Notes: generated by a model from the letters alone, not told the origin. Shown: positions 52,879 through 62,141, counted from the first letter of the stretch. The stretch is DNA of 64,000 bases from Vibrio tarriae (GCF_002216685.1 NZ_CP022352.1:62001-126000); one strand, 5' to 3'. A program made the numbers and translations.

Positions 52879-53000
52879 TAACGCCCGCCTAAGGGGCTGG
52901 CAACGCATAACACTAAACTCAATCACAACAACCGAAACCACCGCGGCTCATTGGGACTGGAAACGCCACGCGTTGACAGTCCCTCTTGAGGCGTTTGTTA
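52879..53000 (-). repeat. VCR attC
   Basis: Closes the sugar-acetyltransferase cassette; end repeats GTTATGAGCAGC/GCTGCTCATAAC. Confidence 0.97.
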
Positions 53001-53018
53001 TGAGCAGCTAGCTAAAGG

Positions 53019-53555
53019 TTACTCGATTACTTTTAACACTCGTGCTGGATTACCACCAATGACAACATTGCTACCAAAACTCTTTGTTACAACGGCTCCT
53101 GAGGCAACAACAACATTGTCACCTAACGTCACTCCTGGGTTGATCGTTGCATGACCTCCAATCCAACAGTTGTTACCTATTCTGATTGGCTTTCCAAACT
53201 CTAACCCATTGTTTCTCTGAATCGGATCGATTGGATGAGTTGCCGTATAAATTCCGACCTGTGGTGCTATAAAACAGTTATCACCAATACGAACTTCTGC
53301 TACGTCCAAAATGACACAGCCAAAATTGGCATAGAAATTCTCACCAACGTGTATATTCAGCCCGTAATCGCAGTTGAAAGTAGATTCAATGTGAATACTA
53401 TTTCCTGTAGAACCCAGCAAGGATTTGATTATCTCTACTCTTTTATCTGGGCAACTTACACTTGTTTGATTTAGCTTCTCTGTGAGTAAACGCGCCTCAA
53501 GACGCGACTTGACGAGCTCAGCGTCACTCGGATCGTAATACTCACCAGAGAGCAT
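53019..53555 (-). CDS. Sugar O-acetyltransferase (maltose/NodL type)
   Basis: A 178-residue protein: MLSGEYYDPSDAELVKSRLE is the N-terminal Mac domain, followed by left-handed beta-helix hexapeptide repeats (for example VRIGDNCFIAPQVGIYTATH, with the catalytic His, and IRIGNNCWIGGHATINPGVT). These enzymes acetylate maltose, galactosides or Nod-factor sugars with acetyl-CoA. The substrate is not known. Complete cassette. Confidence 0.9.
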   Translation of the reverse strand: MLSGEYYDPSDAELVKSRLEARLLTEKLNQTSVSCPDKRVEIIKSLLGSTGNSIHIESTFNCDYGLNIHVGENFYANFGCVILDVAEVRIGDNCFIAPQVGIYTATHPIDPIQRNNGLEFGKPIRIGNNCWIGGHATINPGVTLGDNVVVASGAVVTKSFGSNVVIGGNPARVLKVIE

Positions 53556-53605
53556 TTTTCTCTTTCTGTCATATACAACTCAGTTCTAAATTTTACTGCT
53601 GCTCA

Positions 53606-53728
53606 TAACGCCCGCCTAAGGGGCTGGCAACGCATTAACACTAAACTCAAACACAACAACTGCAACCACCGCAGCTCAATGGGACTGGAAACGCCGCGCG
53701 TTGACAGTCCTTCTTGAGGCGTTTGTTA
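53606..53728 (-). repeat. VCR attC
   Basis: Closes the GNAT cassette at 53741; end repeats GTTATAAGCC/GGCTTATAAC. Confidence 0.97.
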
Positions 53729-53740
53729 TAAGCCCGAACC

Positions 53741-54175
53741 CTAGACTTCCGGGTTGCCCGAACTGTTGTACGAAAACATTCGGATTTCATCTCTCGGATA
53801 CCAATCTAACTTGGTATAGAAGTTCTGTGCCGCAACATTCTCAATCAACACAAACAAATGCGTCTTAGAAATGCCTATTCTTGATAATGCATCTGTCGCT
53901 TTTTGAATTAAAGACTTACCAATCCCTTGGCCTCGAAAGTCAGATGATACCGCCAGATGTTGTACGTAACCTCGCCTACCGTCTGTACCAACCAAAACAG
54001 TACCAATCACAAGAGAGTCTGAAACTGCGACAAAGCTTAAACCTTGATTTCTTTTCAAATAAGCTTCGATGTTTGGCTGAGAATCGGCATCTCTGAGGGA
54101 TAAGTTTTCAGTAGTAGACCATAAAGCGATCACTTCGTTGTAATCGGAAATATCCATTTCCCTAAATGTAACCAC
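53741..54175 (-). CDS. GNAT N-acetyltransferase
   Basis: A 144-residue GNAT protein: MVTFREMDISDYNEVIALWS, VQHLAVSSDFRGQGIGKSLI (acetyl-CoA motif at about residues 71-90) and HLFVLIENVAAQNFYTKLDW. Layout fits small cassette-borne or RimI-like acetyltransferases. Substrate unknown. Confidence 0.85.
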   Translation of the reverse strand: MVTFREMDISDYNEVIALWSTTENLSLRDADSQPNIEAYLKRNQGLSFVAVSDSLVIGTVLVGTDGRRGYVQHLAVSSDFRGQGIGKSLIQKATDALSRIGISKTHLFVLIENVAAQNFYTKLDWYPRDEIRMFSYNSSGNPEV

Positions 54176-54192
54176 AATTTCTCCTTGGCTTA

Positions 54193-54315
54193 TAACGCCC
54201 GCCTAAGGGGCTGGCAACGCATCACCACTAAACTCAAACACAACAACTGCAACCACCGCGGCTCAATGGGACTGGAAACGCCGCGCGTTGACAGTCCCTC
54301 TTGAGGCGTTTGTTA
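54193..54315 (-). repeat. VCR attC
   Basis: Closes the YkgJ cassette; end repeats GTTATGGCTA/TAGCCATAAC. Confidence 0.97.
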
Positions 54316-54351
54316 TGGCTAGCAACCCAATGATTTATTGCGTAAAACCAT

Positions 54352-54642
54352 TTAAGGATGTTCTAACCTTTCATCTCGACATTCGTAAGAGCCCATTTCG
54401 AATTCTCGACAAATCCAAGGGCGATTTTCGTAAATTGTACACATAAACGTTTCGCGATTTAGAGCTGAGCACCAGCCATCCGCCAAACGCAGCATTGTCT
54501 CGCCACCCCATTCGTCGAATGCAATGTGCTGCTTTGGCACACCTGTATCGGTAATGATCATGACCTCTAAACGACAACAACAGGCATGGCAGTTTGAGCA
54601 AGATATTTCAGGATTTAAAACATTTTTAATTGGGATTGTCAT
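54352..54642 (-). CDS. YkgJ-family cysteine-cluster protein
   Basis: A 96-residue protein from MTIPIKNVLNPEISCSNCHA. CSNCHACCCRLEV, GWCSALNRETFMCTIYENRP and WICREFEMGSYEC carry the spaced cysteines of the YkgJ/Fe-S-binding zinc-or-iron cluster family (UPF0153). A role in redox or metal binding is likely; no more can be said. The ATG at 54642 fits the family length better than the upstream one. Confidence 0.8.
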   Translation of the reverse strand: MTIPIKNVLNPEISCSNCHACCCRLEVMIITDTGVPKQHIAFDEWGGETMLRLADGWCSALNRETFMCTIYENRPWICREFEMGSYECRDERLEHP

Positions 54643-54729
54643 CGAGTTCTTCTGCGAATTTAATTGCAGCATAGTACTCCAATTTAAATCCACTTATCGA
54701 CATTCGTGATGAACTCAATTTGATAGCCA

Positions 54730-54852
54730 TAACGCCCGCCTAAGGGGCTGGCAACGCATTAACACAAAACTCAATCACAACAACCGAAACCACCGCAGCT
54801 CAATGGGACTGGAAACGCCACGCGTTGACAGTCCCTCTTGAGGCGTTTGTTA
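54730..54852 (-). repeat. VCR attC
   Basis: Closes the ABM cassette and supplies its stop; end repeats GTTATGCGC/GCGCATAAC. Confidence 0.97.
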
Positions 54853-55134
54853 TGCGCAACTCACCGTAACTTCATAATTACGTTCAACATTAACGGAAAC
54901 TTTACCCCACGTAGATGATTTAACTCTTAGCTGATGCCTATCAAAAGCAGTTTGATCTCTAAACTCTTCATAAACATCGAATCGACATGGGTTTTCTTCG
55001 TTTTGCGTGACTTCAAAAATCAGACAACCATCCTCTAATCTCGTCAAACGAATATGATTTTCTAGCTCGCTGATAACCGCTGTTAGTTCTGCTTGTGGAA
55101 CAATAATGTAGCCTTTTAGAATTACCTTGCTCAA
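54850..55134 (-). CDS. Antibiotic-biosynthesis-monooxygenase (ABM) domain protein
   Basis: A 94-residue protein: VILKGYIIVPQAELTAVISE, TRLEDGCLIFEVTQNEENPC and RFDVYEEFRDQTAFDRHQLR are the strands and helix of the ABM ferredoxin-like fold. It is related in fold to the chromosomal protein at 6015 but not close in sequence. Substrate unknown. Stop from the VCR. Confidence 0.75.
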   Translation of the reverse strand: MSKVILKGYIIVPQAELTAVISELENHIRLTRLEDGCLIFEVTQNEENPCRFDVYEEFRDQTAFDRHQLRVKSSTWGKVSVNVERNYEVTVSCA

Positions 55135-55186
55135 TTTCTATCCTTTTAAATTTTGCAGATATAGCTGATTTTTCATGATAGGCGCA

Positions 55187-55309
55187 TAACGCCCGCCTAA
55201 GGGGCTGACAACGCATTACCACCAAATTCAAACACAACAACTGCAACCACCGCGGCTCAATGGAACTGGAAACGCTACGCGTTGACAGTCCCTCTTGAGG
55301 CGTTTGTTA
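55187..55309 (-). repeat. VCR attC
   Basis: Closes recurring cassette c15; end repeats GTTAGCTTC/GAAGCTAAC. Confidence 0.97.
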
Positions 55310-55722
55310 GCTTCGTAGCCCATTGTTTACCAATGACTTTTTAAACACATTTGCTTGAAATGCATTTTACGCAAAAGCATCACTCAAACACACGTCCAAC
55401 GCCAAAAGCTGTGAAGTGAGCTGCCAAAACTTGCAGTGACCAAGGTTAAGTTGGCCACTTACTGCATTTCCGACAAAGAACGCGTGATTTCAGCGACGAT
55501 GCTGCTTTTTGTGAAACCAAGCTGCCAGTGTTGAACATCCAACAACATTGAAACATCGAGACTTGATGGTTTTCAGCGACTTTGAAACTGCTGAGCATTC
55601 AACACTTTCTACCAAGTCAGAATCCGACAAACTCGGAAGCCAACTTGTGCAATTTGAACGCTAAAAGCTTATTTTTCAGAACGATTGAGTTTGGATTTTG
55701 ATGATTCCAGCCTTTAAGAAGC
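55310..55722 (-). repeat. Recurring DUF645-like cassette c15
   Basis: Conserved frame intact over GQLNLGHCKFWQLTS to LDVCLSDAFA. Close relative of c2. Confidence 0.7.
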
Positions 55723-55844
55723 TAACGCCCGCCTAAGGGGCTGACAACGCATAACACAAAACTCAAACACAACAACCATAACCACCACGGCTCAATGGGA
55801 CTGGAAACGCCGCGCGTTGACAGTCCCTCTTGAGGCGTTTGTTA
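55723..55844 (-). repeat. VCR attC
   Basis: Closes non-coding cassette n2; end repeats GTTATGCTTAA/TTAAGCATAAC. Confidence 0.97.
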
Positions 55845-56358
55845 TGCTTAAGCTTCAACACTTTACATTTGAACCAACTCAAGAATAACCCACTGAAATC
55901 ATTGGCCAAACTCGAATTTTCTTGAACTAGAACTGACTCAAATTTTACCTATGAACTGACCAATGCAGGCTTTCATTTAGCAACTAGGCCAATGTAGAAA
56001 ACCTCTCCGACAAACTCACTCACCACGCATGGGCACGATAACTCAATGAGGCAATCACACTGAAACTTACAGCGACAGACACATTGCCGTTTCATTAGGC
56101 AGCGCAAAACAATATTCAATTGCCGACAGACTTTAAGCCTGTAAGTAAAGGCACCAAACTGCTCAAAGCGACTTGAGAGAGCAAAAGTCACCTCGCGTGG
56201 ACTCAAAAATCCAATGAGGCAATCACTCAGAATTTACAGCGCCAGATACATTGCCGCTTCATTAGGCAGCGAAAAACAATATTGAATTGCCGACAAAACC
56301 AGAACGAAATGCTAAAGGAATCGACAATCACAACCTGCTGATTTTTATGGATTAAGCA
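55845..56358 (-). other. Non-coding cassette n2 with an internal direct repeat
   Basis: 514 bases with no convincing gene. It holds an imperfect ~87-bp direct repeat: about 56043-56128 and 56210-56296, both with CAATGAGGCAATCAC near the start and TTCATTAGGCAGCG later, 168 bases apart. Its ends match cassette n1. The short frames at 55973 and 56227 are two readings of the same repeat. Confidence 0.65.
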
Positions 56359-56480
56359 TAACGCCCGCCTAAGGGGCTGGCAACGCATAACACTAAACTC
56401 AAACGCAACAACTGAAACCACCGCGGCTCAATGGGACTGGAAACGCCACGCGTTGACAGTCCCGCTTGAGGCGTTTGTTA
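56359..56480 (-). repeat. VCR attC
   Basis: Closes recurring cassette c16; end repeats GTTAGCTTC/GAAGCTAAC. Confidence 0.97.
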
Positions 56481-56892
56481 GCTTCGTAGCCCATTGTTTA
56501 CCAATGATTTTTTAAACACATTTGCTTGAAATGCATTTTACGCAAAAGCATCAAGCAAACACACATCCAGCGCCAAAAGCTGTGAAGTGAGCTGTCAAAA
56601 CTTACAGCGTTCAAGGTTGAGTTGGCCACTTACCGAATTTCCGACAAAGAAAGCGCTATTTCAGCGACGATGCAGCCTTTTGTGAAACAAAGTTGACCGT
56701 GTTGAACATCCAACAACTTTGAAGCATTGAGACTTGTTGGCTTTCAGCGGCTTTGAAACTGCGGAACTTCCAACACTTTCTACCAAATCAGCATTTAGCA
56801 AAATTCAAATGCCAAATTGTGCAATTTGAACACTAAAAGCTGATTTTTCAGAACAAGAAGTTGGGATTTTATGATTTTAGCCTTTAAGAAGC
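56481..56892 (-). repeat. Recurring DUF645-like cassette c16
   Basis: Conserved frame broken: the Trp of CKFW is TGA (AAGTTTTGACAGCTC), as in c7. Confidence 0.7.
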
Positions 56893-57014
56893 TAACGCCC
56901 GCCTAAGGGGCTGGCAACGCATACCACAAAACTCAAACACAACAACTGCAACCACCGCGGCTCAATGGGACTGGAAACGCCGCGCGTTGACAGTCCCTCT
57001 TGAGGCGTTTGTTA
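56893..57014 (-). repeat. VCR attC
   Basis: Closes the 57012 cassette and supplies its stop; end repeats GTTATGTAC/GTACATAAC, the second half at 58677 beyond IS copy 4. Confidence 0.97.
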
Positions 57015-57404
57015 TGTACGACGCTCCAACAATTGTTGCCAATGTTCATGGCTTAGCGCATTTTTCGGAATGTAAATACTACGTTTCTGCATAGTCTCTT
57101 CAAAATATGAGATCTTTATGGTTGAGCCTATTCCTAACGGCAGAAAGTTATACAACAAAGTTACATCGCACGCTAAACCTTTGAAAAATAACTGCCCACC
57201 TAATATTTTTAGAGAGCCTTGCCGAAACTTATTCCATAACATAAGGATCCTAGTAGCTGCACCACAACACATTATTAATGTAAGTAATTGTATCCATTGA
57301 TGATTACCACTTGAAAGCCAATATAAGACAAGCCACAAAAACACGATATAAGTGAGCTCTGTGAACACATATCTGTACATATTCAATCTAATGTTATTGT
57401 TCAT
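57012..57404 (-). CDS. Hypothetical membrane protein (tandem copy 1)
   Basis: A 130-residue protein with two N-terminal helices (YIVFLWLVLYWLSSG and IQLLTLIMCCGAATRILML, about residues 18-57), then a ~70-residue soluble part with FFKGLACDVTLLYNFLPLGI and KRSIYIPKNALSHEHWQQLL. The C-terminal part resembles PH-like domains of small bacterial membrane proteins, but I cannot name the family. Identical to the gene at 58801. Confidence 0.65.
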   Translation of the reverse strand: MNNNIRLNMYRYVFTELTYIVFLWLVLYWLSSGNHQWIQLLTLIMCCGAATRILMLWNKFRQGSLKILGGQLFFKGLACDVTLLYNFLPLGIGSTIKISYFEETMQKRSIYIPKNALSHEHWQQLLERRT

Positions 57405-57453
57405 TTTTTCTACCTAGTACTGGTGTACCCCACAAAAAGTAGACAGCACATAA

Positions 57454-58305
57454 CTACCTACTTTCGTACTCAACTGGGCTGACATACCCCAACGCTGAGT
57501 GTCTTCTTCTGCGATTGTAAAATACCTCGATGTATTCGAAGATGCCCATCCGAGCTTCTTCAACAGTTTGATAGTCTTCTGCGTATATCAGTTCGACTTT
57601 CAGTCGACTGTAGAACGACTCCATCACCGCATTATCCCAACAGTTGCCCTGTCGACTCATGCTCGGTACACCTCCATGCTTGCGCATGAAGTCTTGATAT
57701 TTATAGGCCCTGTATTGTACACCTCGGTCCGAGTGAATAATGACTCCCTTAGGCGGCTTACGTGACTCGAACGCCATTTTTAGAGCATTGGTGATGAGCT
57801 CGACTGTCATCGTTGTTTCTAGCGACCAACCCACAATGCGTCTTGAATGCAAGTCCATCACTGTCGCCAAGAAGAGCCAACGACTCTTCACCCAGATATA
57901 CGTAATGTCCGTGACCCACTTCTGATTGGGTGTCTCTGATTCAAAGTCTCTTCGCAGTAAATTGTCGGCAACATTCGTCATAGCCGCTACATCCTTGCTG
58001 TATTTAAACCCTTTACCATTACGTGCCATGATACCTTTTTCCTTCATGATATCAGCCACATAGTTCACGCAGCAGGCATAGCCTGCTTCGTTTAGCTCTT
58101 CGGCTATGCGCACTGAACCGTAACGCGCCCGATATTGGGCAAAGGTACACATCACTAGCTGTTCAAAGCGCTCTCGCCGCTTTGAACGCTCACTCGGCGT
58201 ATGATGACACCATTTATAGTAACCGCCTCGACTCACTTCTAAGGTGCGGCACATTAAGCTAATCGAGTACTCGCCGGTGTAGCTTTCAATGAACTCGTAC
58301 TTCAC
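57454..58305 (-). CDS. IS3-family transposase OrfB (copy 4)
   Basis: Identical 283-residue protein to the copy at 22319. Confidence 0.95.
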   Translation of the reverse strand: MKYEFIESYTGEYSISLMCRTLEVSRGGYYKWCHHTPSERSKRRERFEQLVMCTFAQYRARYGSVRIAEELNEAGYACCVNYVADIMKEKGIMARNGKGFKYSKDVAAMTNVADNLLRRDFESETPNQKWVTDITYIWVKSRWLFLATVMDLHSRRIVGWSLETTMTVELITNALKMAFESRKPPKGVIIHSDRGVQYRAYKYQDFMRKHGGVPSMSRQGNCWDNAVMESFYSRLKVELIYAEDYQTVEEARMGIFEYIEVFYNRRRRHSALGYVSPVEYESR

Positions 58306-58610
58306 TCTTGCTGCTTCGCGAAGTACGCCGAGACCTTTTTTAGGAATTCCATTTCATCTTTGAGCCGCTTGTTCTCGCGCCTTAGCGCTCGAAGCTCTTC
58401 GGACTCTTTCTTCGAATAATCGACACCATCTAAGGTGTTAAACTGTTTATCAGATAGGCGTGTGAACTGGCGCTTCCAGTTCCGGATCTGCTGGGCACTG
58501 ATACCCAGCTCTTTAGCAACAGAGACGGCAGTTCGGCCGGGAAGGCTGGCCAGCCGAACTGCTTCTTTGCGAAACTCTTCGGTGTACGCTGGATTACGAT
58601 GTTTAGCCAT
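58302..58610 (-). CDS. IS3-family transposase OrfA (copy 4)
   Basis: Identical 102-residue protein to the copy at 22014. Confidence 0.95.
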   Translation of the reverse strand: MAKHRNPAYTEEFRKEAVRLASLPGRTAVSVAKELGISAQQIRNWKRQFTRLSDKQFNTLDGVDYSKKESEELRALRRENKRLKDEMEFLKKVSAYFAKQQE

Positions 58611-58681
58611 AAATCACCTCTCAATTAGACCCTAGATCTAACTTAGTAAAGTGTCTACTAAACGTGGGGTACTCGGGTACA

Positions 58682-58803
58682 TAACGCCCGCCTAAGGGGC
58701 TGGCAACGCATACCACAAAACTCAAACACAACAACTGCAACCACCGCGGCTCAATGGGACTGGAAACGCCGCGCGTTGACAGTCCCTCTTGAGGCGTTTG
58801 TTA
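58682..58803 (-). repeat. VCR attC
   Basis: Closes the second tandem copy of the membrane-protein cassette; same sequence as the site at 56893. End repeats GTTATGTAC/GTACATAAC. Confidence 0.97.
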
Positions 58804-59193
58804 TGTACGACGCTCCAACAATTGTTGCCAATGTTCATGGCTTAGCGCATTTTTCGGAATGTAAATACTACGTTTCTGCATAGTCTCTTCAAAATATGAG
58901 ATCTTTATGGTTGAGCCTATTCCTAACGGCAGAAAGTTATACAACAAAGTTACATCGCACGCTAAACCTTTGAAAAATAACTGCCCACCTAATATTTTTA
59001 GAGAGCCTTGCCGAAACTTATTCCATAACATAAGGATCCTAGTAGCTGCACCACAACACATTATTAATGTAAGTAATTGTATCCATTGATGATTACCACT
59101 TGAAAGCCAATATAAGACAAGCCACAAAAACACGATATAAGTGAGCTCTGTGAACACATATCTGTACATATTCAATCTAATGTTATTGTTCAT
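58801..59193 (-). CDS. Hypothetical membrane protein (tandem copy 2)
   Basis: Identical to the 130-residue protein at 57012. The two cassettes, including their VCRs, are direct tandem copies, separated only by IS copy 4. Stop from the VCR. Confidence 0.65.
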   Translation of the reverse strand: MNNNIRLNMYRYVFTELTYIVFLWLVLYWLSSGNHQWIQLLTLIMCCGAATRILMLWNKFRQGSLKILGGQLFFKGLACDVTLLYNFLPLGIGSTIKISYFEETMQKRSIYIPKNALSHEHWQQLLERRT

Positions 59194-59210
59194 TTTTTCT
59201 ACCTAGTACA

Positions 59211-59333
59211 TAACGCCCGCCTAAGGGGCTGACAACGCATAACAACCAAACTCAAACACAACAACCGTAACCACCGCGGCTCAATGGGACTGGAAACGCC
59301 ACGCGTTGACAGTCCCTCTTGAGGCGTTTGTTA
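59211..59333 (-). repeat. VCR attC
   Basis: Closes recurring cassette c17; end repeats GTTAGTTTC/GAAACTAAC. Identical to the site at 62158. Confidence 0.97.
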
Positions 59334-59734
59334 GTTTCGTAGCCTATTGTTTAGCAATGATTTTTTAACACATTTACTTGAAAGTAATTTTACGCAAAAG
59401 CATCACGCAAGCACACGTCCAACGCCAAAAGCTGTGAAGTTGGCTGCCAAAACTTAAACCGTTCAGGCCGCTTAAGAGTCCGCTACAAAGAAAGCCAGAT
59501 CACAGCGATGATGCAGCTTTTTATGAAACAAAACTGATCAAGTTGAACGTCCGACAACATTGAAGCATCAAAACTTGTTGGTTATCAGCGATTTTGAAAC
59601 CGCTGAACGTTCAACGCGTTCTACCAAATCAGCATCAGGAAAAACCCAAAAGCCAAATTGTGCACTTTGAACGATAAAGGCTGAATTATCAGAACCTTGT
59701 GCGTGAATTTTTGATGATTTTTCCTGAGAGAAAC
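59334..59734 (-). repeat. Recurring DUF645-like cassette c17
   Basis: Shorter version: a 15-nt in-frame loss in the conserved part (RTLKRPERFKFW) and a TAG just upstream (TTGTAGCGGACT). The ending LDVCLRDAFA is kept. Identical to c19. Confidence 0.7.
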
Positions 59735-59856
59735 TAACGCCCGCCTAAGGGGCTGGCAACGCACACCACAAAACTCAAACACAGCAACCGAAACCACCAC
59801 AGCTCATTGGGACTGAAAACGCTACGCGTTGGCAGTCCCTCTTGAGGCGATTGTTA
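59735..59856 (-). repeat. VCR attC, AA/GG variant
   Basis: Closes recurring cassette c18; end repeats GTTAGTTTC/GAAACTAAC. Inverse-core side reads GAGGCGATTGTTA instead of GAGGCGTTTGTTA. Confidence 0.97.
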
Positions 59857-60269
59857 GTTTCGTAGCCTATTGTTTGCCAATGACTTTTTTAACACATTTG
59901 CTTGAAAGCCATTTTATGTAAATCCATCACACAAACACACGTCCAACGCCAAAAGCTGTGAAGTTGACTACCAAAATTTAAAACGATCAAGGTTGAGTTG
60001 ACCACGGTTAAGAGTCCGCGACAAAGAAAACCAGATCACAGCGATGATGCAGCCTTTATGAAACCAAACTTTCCGTGTGGAGCATCCAACAATATTGAAG
60101 CATCGAGGCTTGTTGGCTTTCAGCGACTTTGAAATAGCTGAACTTTCAACACTTTCTACCAAATCAGCATCAGGCAAAACTCAAAAGCCAAATAATTCGA
60201 CTTGAACGCTTAAAGCTGACTTTTCAGAACGTTAAACCTGAGCTTTTGATGATTTTTCTAGATAGAAAC
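59857..60269 (-). repeat. Recurring DUF645-like cassette c18
   Basis: 69-codon frame at 59968-60177 starts MPDADLVESVESSAISKSLK but ends early at RFKFW because the next codon is TAG. Confidence 0.7.
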
Positions 60270-60392
60270 TAACGCCCGCCTAAGGGGCTGACAACGCATT
60301 ACCACCAAACTCAAATACAACAACTGCAACCACCGCGGCTCAATGGGACTGGAAACGCCACGCGTTGACAGTCCCTCTTGAGGCGTTTGTTA
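60270..60392 (-). repeat. VCR attC
   Basis: Closes the DUF3800 cassette and supplies its stop; end repeats GTTAAGTGC/GCACTTAAC. Confidence 0.97.
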
Positions 60393-61181
60393 AGTGCGTA
60401 TTGGAAGCGGATACTTTAGCCTAACATCTTTTGTCTCTAACTCTCGGGGCCCTTTAGTCGGATCGTGGAAATACCAAATATTAAACTTTCGCTCATGTGG
60501 CTTGGTGTCATGCTGTAAGGAATCCCAACCCAAGTAACTCGCAATATTATCAGCAACTTTTAATTTTGCTGGTGAACTGGCTTTACCTTGAAATGCACTC
60601 ATAACTGCACCCAGTAAAAAGTCGGCTATCTGAATTTGTTCAGACTCTTTAGAATCTTTTGTGACTACTGAGCGAATAGGCACTTCACCACCAAATTGCT
60701 TTTTAAGCATATTGTTTGCAATTTTATGGAAGGCTTCATCAGCTTTCTTATACCGAGATGGTAAAGGGTCAACCTCTATGCGGAATTCACATTGTCTTTG
60801 CGGATGAGCTTTATGGATAGCGCTAATTTTGGTTTGAATTAGTTTTGTGAAATGCTTACGCATTGCCAAGTCATAATCACCATCATGGTATTTTTTATCC
60901 ACGATTCCTTTTCTGATAACAATACAATGGAATGCTAGCCATTGATGTTTAAAGAACATTTCAATCAGATCTTCATAAAAATCTGCATAATGCTTTTTAT
61001 GAGCTTTTTGCCACTTAATCTCGTTTAAATAATTATGCTTTTCTCTTAACTCTCTAATGATCCGAACGAAGTCGCCCCTCCTTTGGTACTTCATCCAGAG
61101 TGAGCCAAAACCATAATATTGCTGCCCGTCAACACCAGATTCATCGCATGCAACATGCCAAATCAATTTACCGTTTTGCAT
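60390..61181 (-). CDS. DUF3800 domain protein
   Basis: A 263-residue protein. WHVACDESGVDGQQYYGFGS near the start supplies the first acidic residue of an RNase-H-like fold, EIKWQKA and RIEVDPLPSRYKKADEAF follow, and QIQIADFLLGAVMSAF (with the Asp) is the C-terminal motif of DUF3800. The family is found in many defence and mobile regions and is thought to be nuclease-like. GGAGGTG stands directly before the ATG at 61181. Stop from the VCR. Confidence 0.8.
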   Translation of the reverse strand: MQNGKLIWHVACDESGVDGQQYYGFGSLWMKYQRRGDFVRIIRELREKHNYLNEIKWQKAHKKHYADFYEDLIEMFFKHQWLAFHCIVIRKGIVDKKYHDGDYDLAMRKHFTKLIQTKISAIHKAHPQRQCEFRIEVDPLPSRYKKADEAFHKIANNMLKKQFGGEVPIRSVVTKDSKESEQIQIADFLLGAVMSAFQGKASSPAKLKVADNIASYLGWDSLQHDTKPHERKFNIWYFHDPTKGPRELETKDVRLKYPLPIRT

Positions 61182-61215
61182 TTCACCTCCAATGTACCAA
61201 TGTTCTGAGAGCACT

Positions 61216-61337
61216 TAACGCCCGCCTAAGGGGCTGGCAACGCATACCACTAAACTCAAACACAACAACCGTAACCACCGCGGCTCTATGGGACTGGAAA
61301 CGCTACGCGTTGACAGTCCCTCTTGAGGCGTTTGTTA
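61216..61337 (-). repeat. VCR attC
   Basis: Closes the 61335 cassette and supplies its stop; end repeats GTTAGGGCT/AGCCCTAAC. Confidence 0.97.
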
Positions 61338-62141
61338 GGGCTTAGTTGAGTTGAATTCGATTCTCAAAGGAAGGTCCGTCATTGCATAGTGAATGAATTG
61401 CTGACCCAAAGCTGTAAGTTCATACCCTTCCTCATCATCAAAAGCTGATACAAGAGGTTTGGGACCATTTCCTTTGGGTCTACGTTGCGGAGTCTTAGCT
61501 ACAAAATTTCCGAAATAATCTGTTTCTCTGTATTGCCGAATAACTCCACCAGTACTTAAATCACGAATTAAAAGTTTATATAGATCTGCATCAGCAGAAT
61601 CTTCACGGACAGTGCCTTTGCCAATTTTATGCCAAATCTGCCCTCTCGTGATGCCATTACTGTTGTAAATAGCAGCTATTACTTGGAAGTGCATTTCTGA
61701 ATATTGATTAATCCAATCAATGAACATACGAATAACGTCATCACTTGAAACTGTACTACTTGCAGCATTAGCCAAAATATTTCTGATATATTCCCGCTTT
61801 TCTTCACTTTCCGCACAAGACCATTCTCTAAATGTTTTCTTGACTAATGACTGATATGAACGACTATCAACACGCTCAGAGATTGCTTGATCCTGCAAGT
61901 CTAAACGCGCCATTATTTCTACAATAGTTTCTTCTTTTTCTTTCAACTCATCTTCTAACATTTGGACCCAGTGCTGAAAGAATTTGTTTACTTTGTCTTG
62001 TTCATTTTCAGACCAAGCACCAGCTATCGCAGAGAAAACACCACCAACAAATGGAACAACTCCGCCCGCAGCTTGAAGAGCACCTCTAACAACTTTGCTT
62101 CCCTTCCCAGATTCTGGCATTTCATTTTCAACATCACTCAT
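61335..62141 (-). CDS. Hypothetical protein with N-terminal hydrophobic hairpin
   Basis: A 268-residue protein. The stretch VRGALQAAGGVVPFVGGVFS followed by AIAGAWSENEQDKVN at about residues 19-53 is glycine-rich and could insert in membranes. A coiled coil (QMLEDELKEKEETIVEIMAR) and an all-helical region (KKTFREWSCAESEEKREYIR, AAIYNSNGITRGQIWHKIGK) follow. I do not know the family by name, but the layout, a possible pore-forming head with a winged-helix-like C-terminal part, resembles effector proteins of defence systems. That is inference. Confidence 0.6.
   Translation of the reverse strand: MSDVENEMPESGKGSKVVRGALQAAGGVVPFVGGVFSAIAGAWSENEQDKVNKFFQHWVQMLEDELKEKEETIVEIMARLDLQDQAISERVDSRSYQSLVKKTFREWSCAESEEKREYIRNILANAASSTVSSDDVIRMFIDWINQYSEMHFQVIAAIYNSNGITRGQIWHKIGKGTVREDSADADLYKLLIRDLSTGGVIRQYRETDYFGNFVAKTPQRRPKGNGPKPLVSAFDDEEGYELTALGQQFIHYAMTDLPLRIEFNSTKP

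Larger units (their letters stand above)
57421..58676 (-). mobile_element. IS3-family insertion sequence, copy 4
   Basis: 1256 bp, flanked by a perfect 4-bp target duplication, GTAC at 57417-57420 and 58677-58680. The uninterrupted target CTAGTACATAAC is still present at the identical cassette (59205-59216). This is the one clean insertion and fixes the IS ends as TGGTGTACCCC and CCGAGTACCCC (reversed). Confidence 0.97.
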
